Program-made: the position numbers and the translations under genes
Notes under the pieces: model-generated
Seen by the model: the letters and a program-made list of their open reading frames with translations, nothing else
Database searches by the model: none
Told to the model about the DNA's origin: nothing
Part shown: in pieces, positions 63,104 through 64,000 of the stretch
Numbering within the stretch: position 1 is the first letter of the stretch
How the letters are laid out: each line of letters opens with the position of its first letter
NCBI RefSeq assembly: GCF_014692525.1
Contig: NZ_JACNYL010000005.1
Span: 186,001 to 250,000 of the forward strand
Direction of reading: 5' to 3'
Length of the DNA: 64,000 nucleotides
From: Sphingobacterium chuzhouense
Lineage (GTDB): Bacteria > Bacteroidota > Bacteroidia > Sphingobacteriales > Sphingobacteriaceae

Positions 63104-64000
63104 CTACAACCTTTGCCCTAAAACTTTTACCATCTTTTCTTTCCAGTCATAAAACGTACCCTCGATAATTTTCTCTCGGGCTTGTTTTACGAGCCATAAG
63201 TAAAAATGAAGGTTATGCAGCGATGCGATCTGCGCACCTAAAATCTCTTGCGACTTAATTAAATGACGAAGATAAGCTTTTGTATGTATCTGATCGACCA
63301 ACAAATCGCTTTCTGCTTCAATAGGCGAAAAGTCGTCTTTCCATTTTTCATTTTTAATATTGATAATACCATTCTGCGTGAACAGCATACCATTACGCGC
63401 GTTCCTTGTGGGCATGACACAATCGAACATATCGATACCTAGCGCAATATTTTCGAGGATATTAATCGGTGTACCGACACCCATGAGGTAGCGGGGTTTA
63501 TCTTGTGGCAAGATGTTGGTCACGACTTCCGTCATGGCATACATCTCTTCTGCTGGCTCGCCGACCGAAAGCCCGCCGATAGCATTACCATCCCGATTGA
63601 AAGACGCTATCACTTCCGCCGATTTTTCCCGTAAATCTTTATATACCGATCCTTGAACGATTGGAAAGAGCGTTTGCTCATATCCATACAACGGTTCGGT
63701 GCCGTCAAACCGGTCTACGCAGCGCTTTAACCAGCGATGGGTCATGTCCAACGATTTTCGAGCATAACTGTATTCACAGGGATAGGGTGTACATTCATCA
63801 AAAGCCATGATGATGTCTGCCCCAATAACACGCTGTGTGTCCATCACATTTTCCGGTGTAAAGAGATGCTTCGAACCATCAATATGTGAACGAAAAGTCA
63901 CCCCTTCTTCTCTGATCTTACGTACCTCCGTCAGCGAATACACTTGATATCCGCCGGAATCCGTCAGTATAGGCCCATCCCAATGGTTAAATTTATGCAA
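63104..64000 (-). CDS. tgt: Queuine tRNA-ribosyltransferase, N-terminus outside the window
   Basis: 298 codons visible; the N-terminal part (probably about 75-80 residues) lies beyond the right edge. It exchanges guanine-34 of certain tRNAs for a queuine precursor. Conserved parts are LTDSGGYQVYSL, MAFDECTPYP, PIVQGSVYKDLR, AIGGLSVGEP, RYLMGVGTP and the nucleophile region GIDMFDCVMPTRNARNG. The zinc-binding Cys-x-Cys-x2-Cys of E. coli Tgt aligns to Ser, Leu and Asp (EAESDLLVDQIHTKAYLRHL), while the His in SLHN is kept. Confidence 0.96.
   Translation of the reverse strand: MHKFNHWDGPILTDSGGYQVYSLTEVRKIREEGVTFRSHIDGSKHLFTPENVMDTQRVIGADIIMAFDECTPYPCEYSYARKSLDMTHRWLKRCVDRFDGTEPLYGYEQTLFPIVQGSVYKDLREKSAEVIASFNRDGNAIGGLSVGEPAEEMYAMTEVVTNILPQDKPRYLMGVGTPINILENIALGIDMFDCVMPTRNARNGMLFTQNGIINIKNEKWKDDFSPIEAESDLLVDQIHTKAYLRHLIKSQEILGAQIASLHNLHFYLWLVKQAREKIIEGTFYDWKEKMVKVLGQRL

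Overview
The window is chromosomal DNA of a member of the Bacteroidota, most likely Sphingobacteriaceae (Sphingobacterium, Pedobacter or Parapedobacter type). The evidence is two tandem ECF-sigma/FecR/SusC/SusD cassettes, promoters of the TTTG-N19-TAnnTTTG type, an ATP synthase operon lacking atpD and atpC, a periplasmic extension on AtpB, and a PL8 lyase that closely resembles the chondroitin AC lyase of Pedobacter (Flavobacterium) heparinus as I remember it. Both ends cut through genes: mrpD on the left and tgt on the right. I saw no rRNA, tRNA, CRISPR array, intact IS element or integrase.

Layout. 1-2.5 kb: end of a Mrp Na+/H+ antiporter operon (mrpD'-E-F-G). 2.5-10.4 kb: an exported lactonase, a SurA-like periplasmic chaperone, then der-cysS and an NTF2-like secreted protein on the minus strand, a palindromic intergenic repeat, and a DUF3472-type lipoprotein. 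10.5-16.4 kb: F-type ATP synthase operon on the minus strand (AtpZ-like, a small membrane protein, atpB, E, F, H, A, G) with an internal hairpin after atpE. 16.4-21.4 kb: a PIF1-like helicase, a cupin and a transglutaminase-like protein.

21.5-48.7 kb is carbohydrate-foraging territory. A periplasmic-propeller histidine kinase and a LuxR-type response regulator (plus strand) converge on a minus-strand polysaccharide utilisation locus (PUL): sigma, FecR, SusC, SusD, heparinase II/III-family lyase, GH3, GH88 and PL8. The enzymes suggest breakdown of a uronic-acid polysaccharide (chondroitin/hyaluronan-like): the lyases make unsaturated oligosaccharides and GH88 removes the unsaturated uronic acid. 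No sulfatase is present. A second sigma/FecR/SusC/SusD cassette lies directly upstream and ends in a Tat-exported metallophosphoesterase.

48.7-55.0 kb is an accessory stretch. It holds an unrecognised protein paired with an AraC regulator, a 636-base gene-poor segment with A-run/T-run palindromes and a perfect 22-base inverted repeat, an Fn3-like protein, a coiled-coil protein, and an AAA/DUF4143 ATPase preceded by tandem 32-base palindromic repeats. Behind the ATPase lie the decayed remains of a related ATPase and another gene fragment. This is the most novel-looking part of the window. 55.1-64 kb returns to housekeeping: gltB-gltD, an EamA transporter, an LptF/LptG permease and tgt, whose zinc-site cysteines are replaced.
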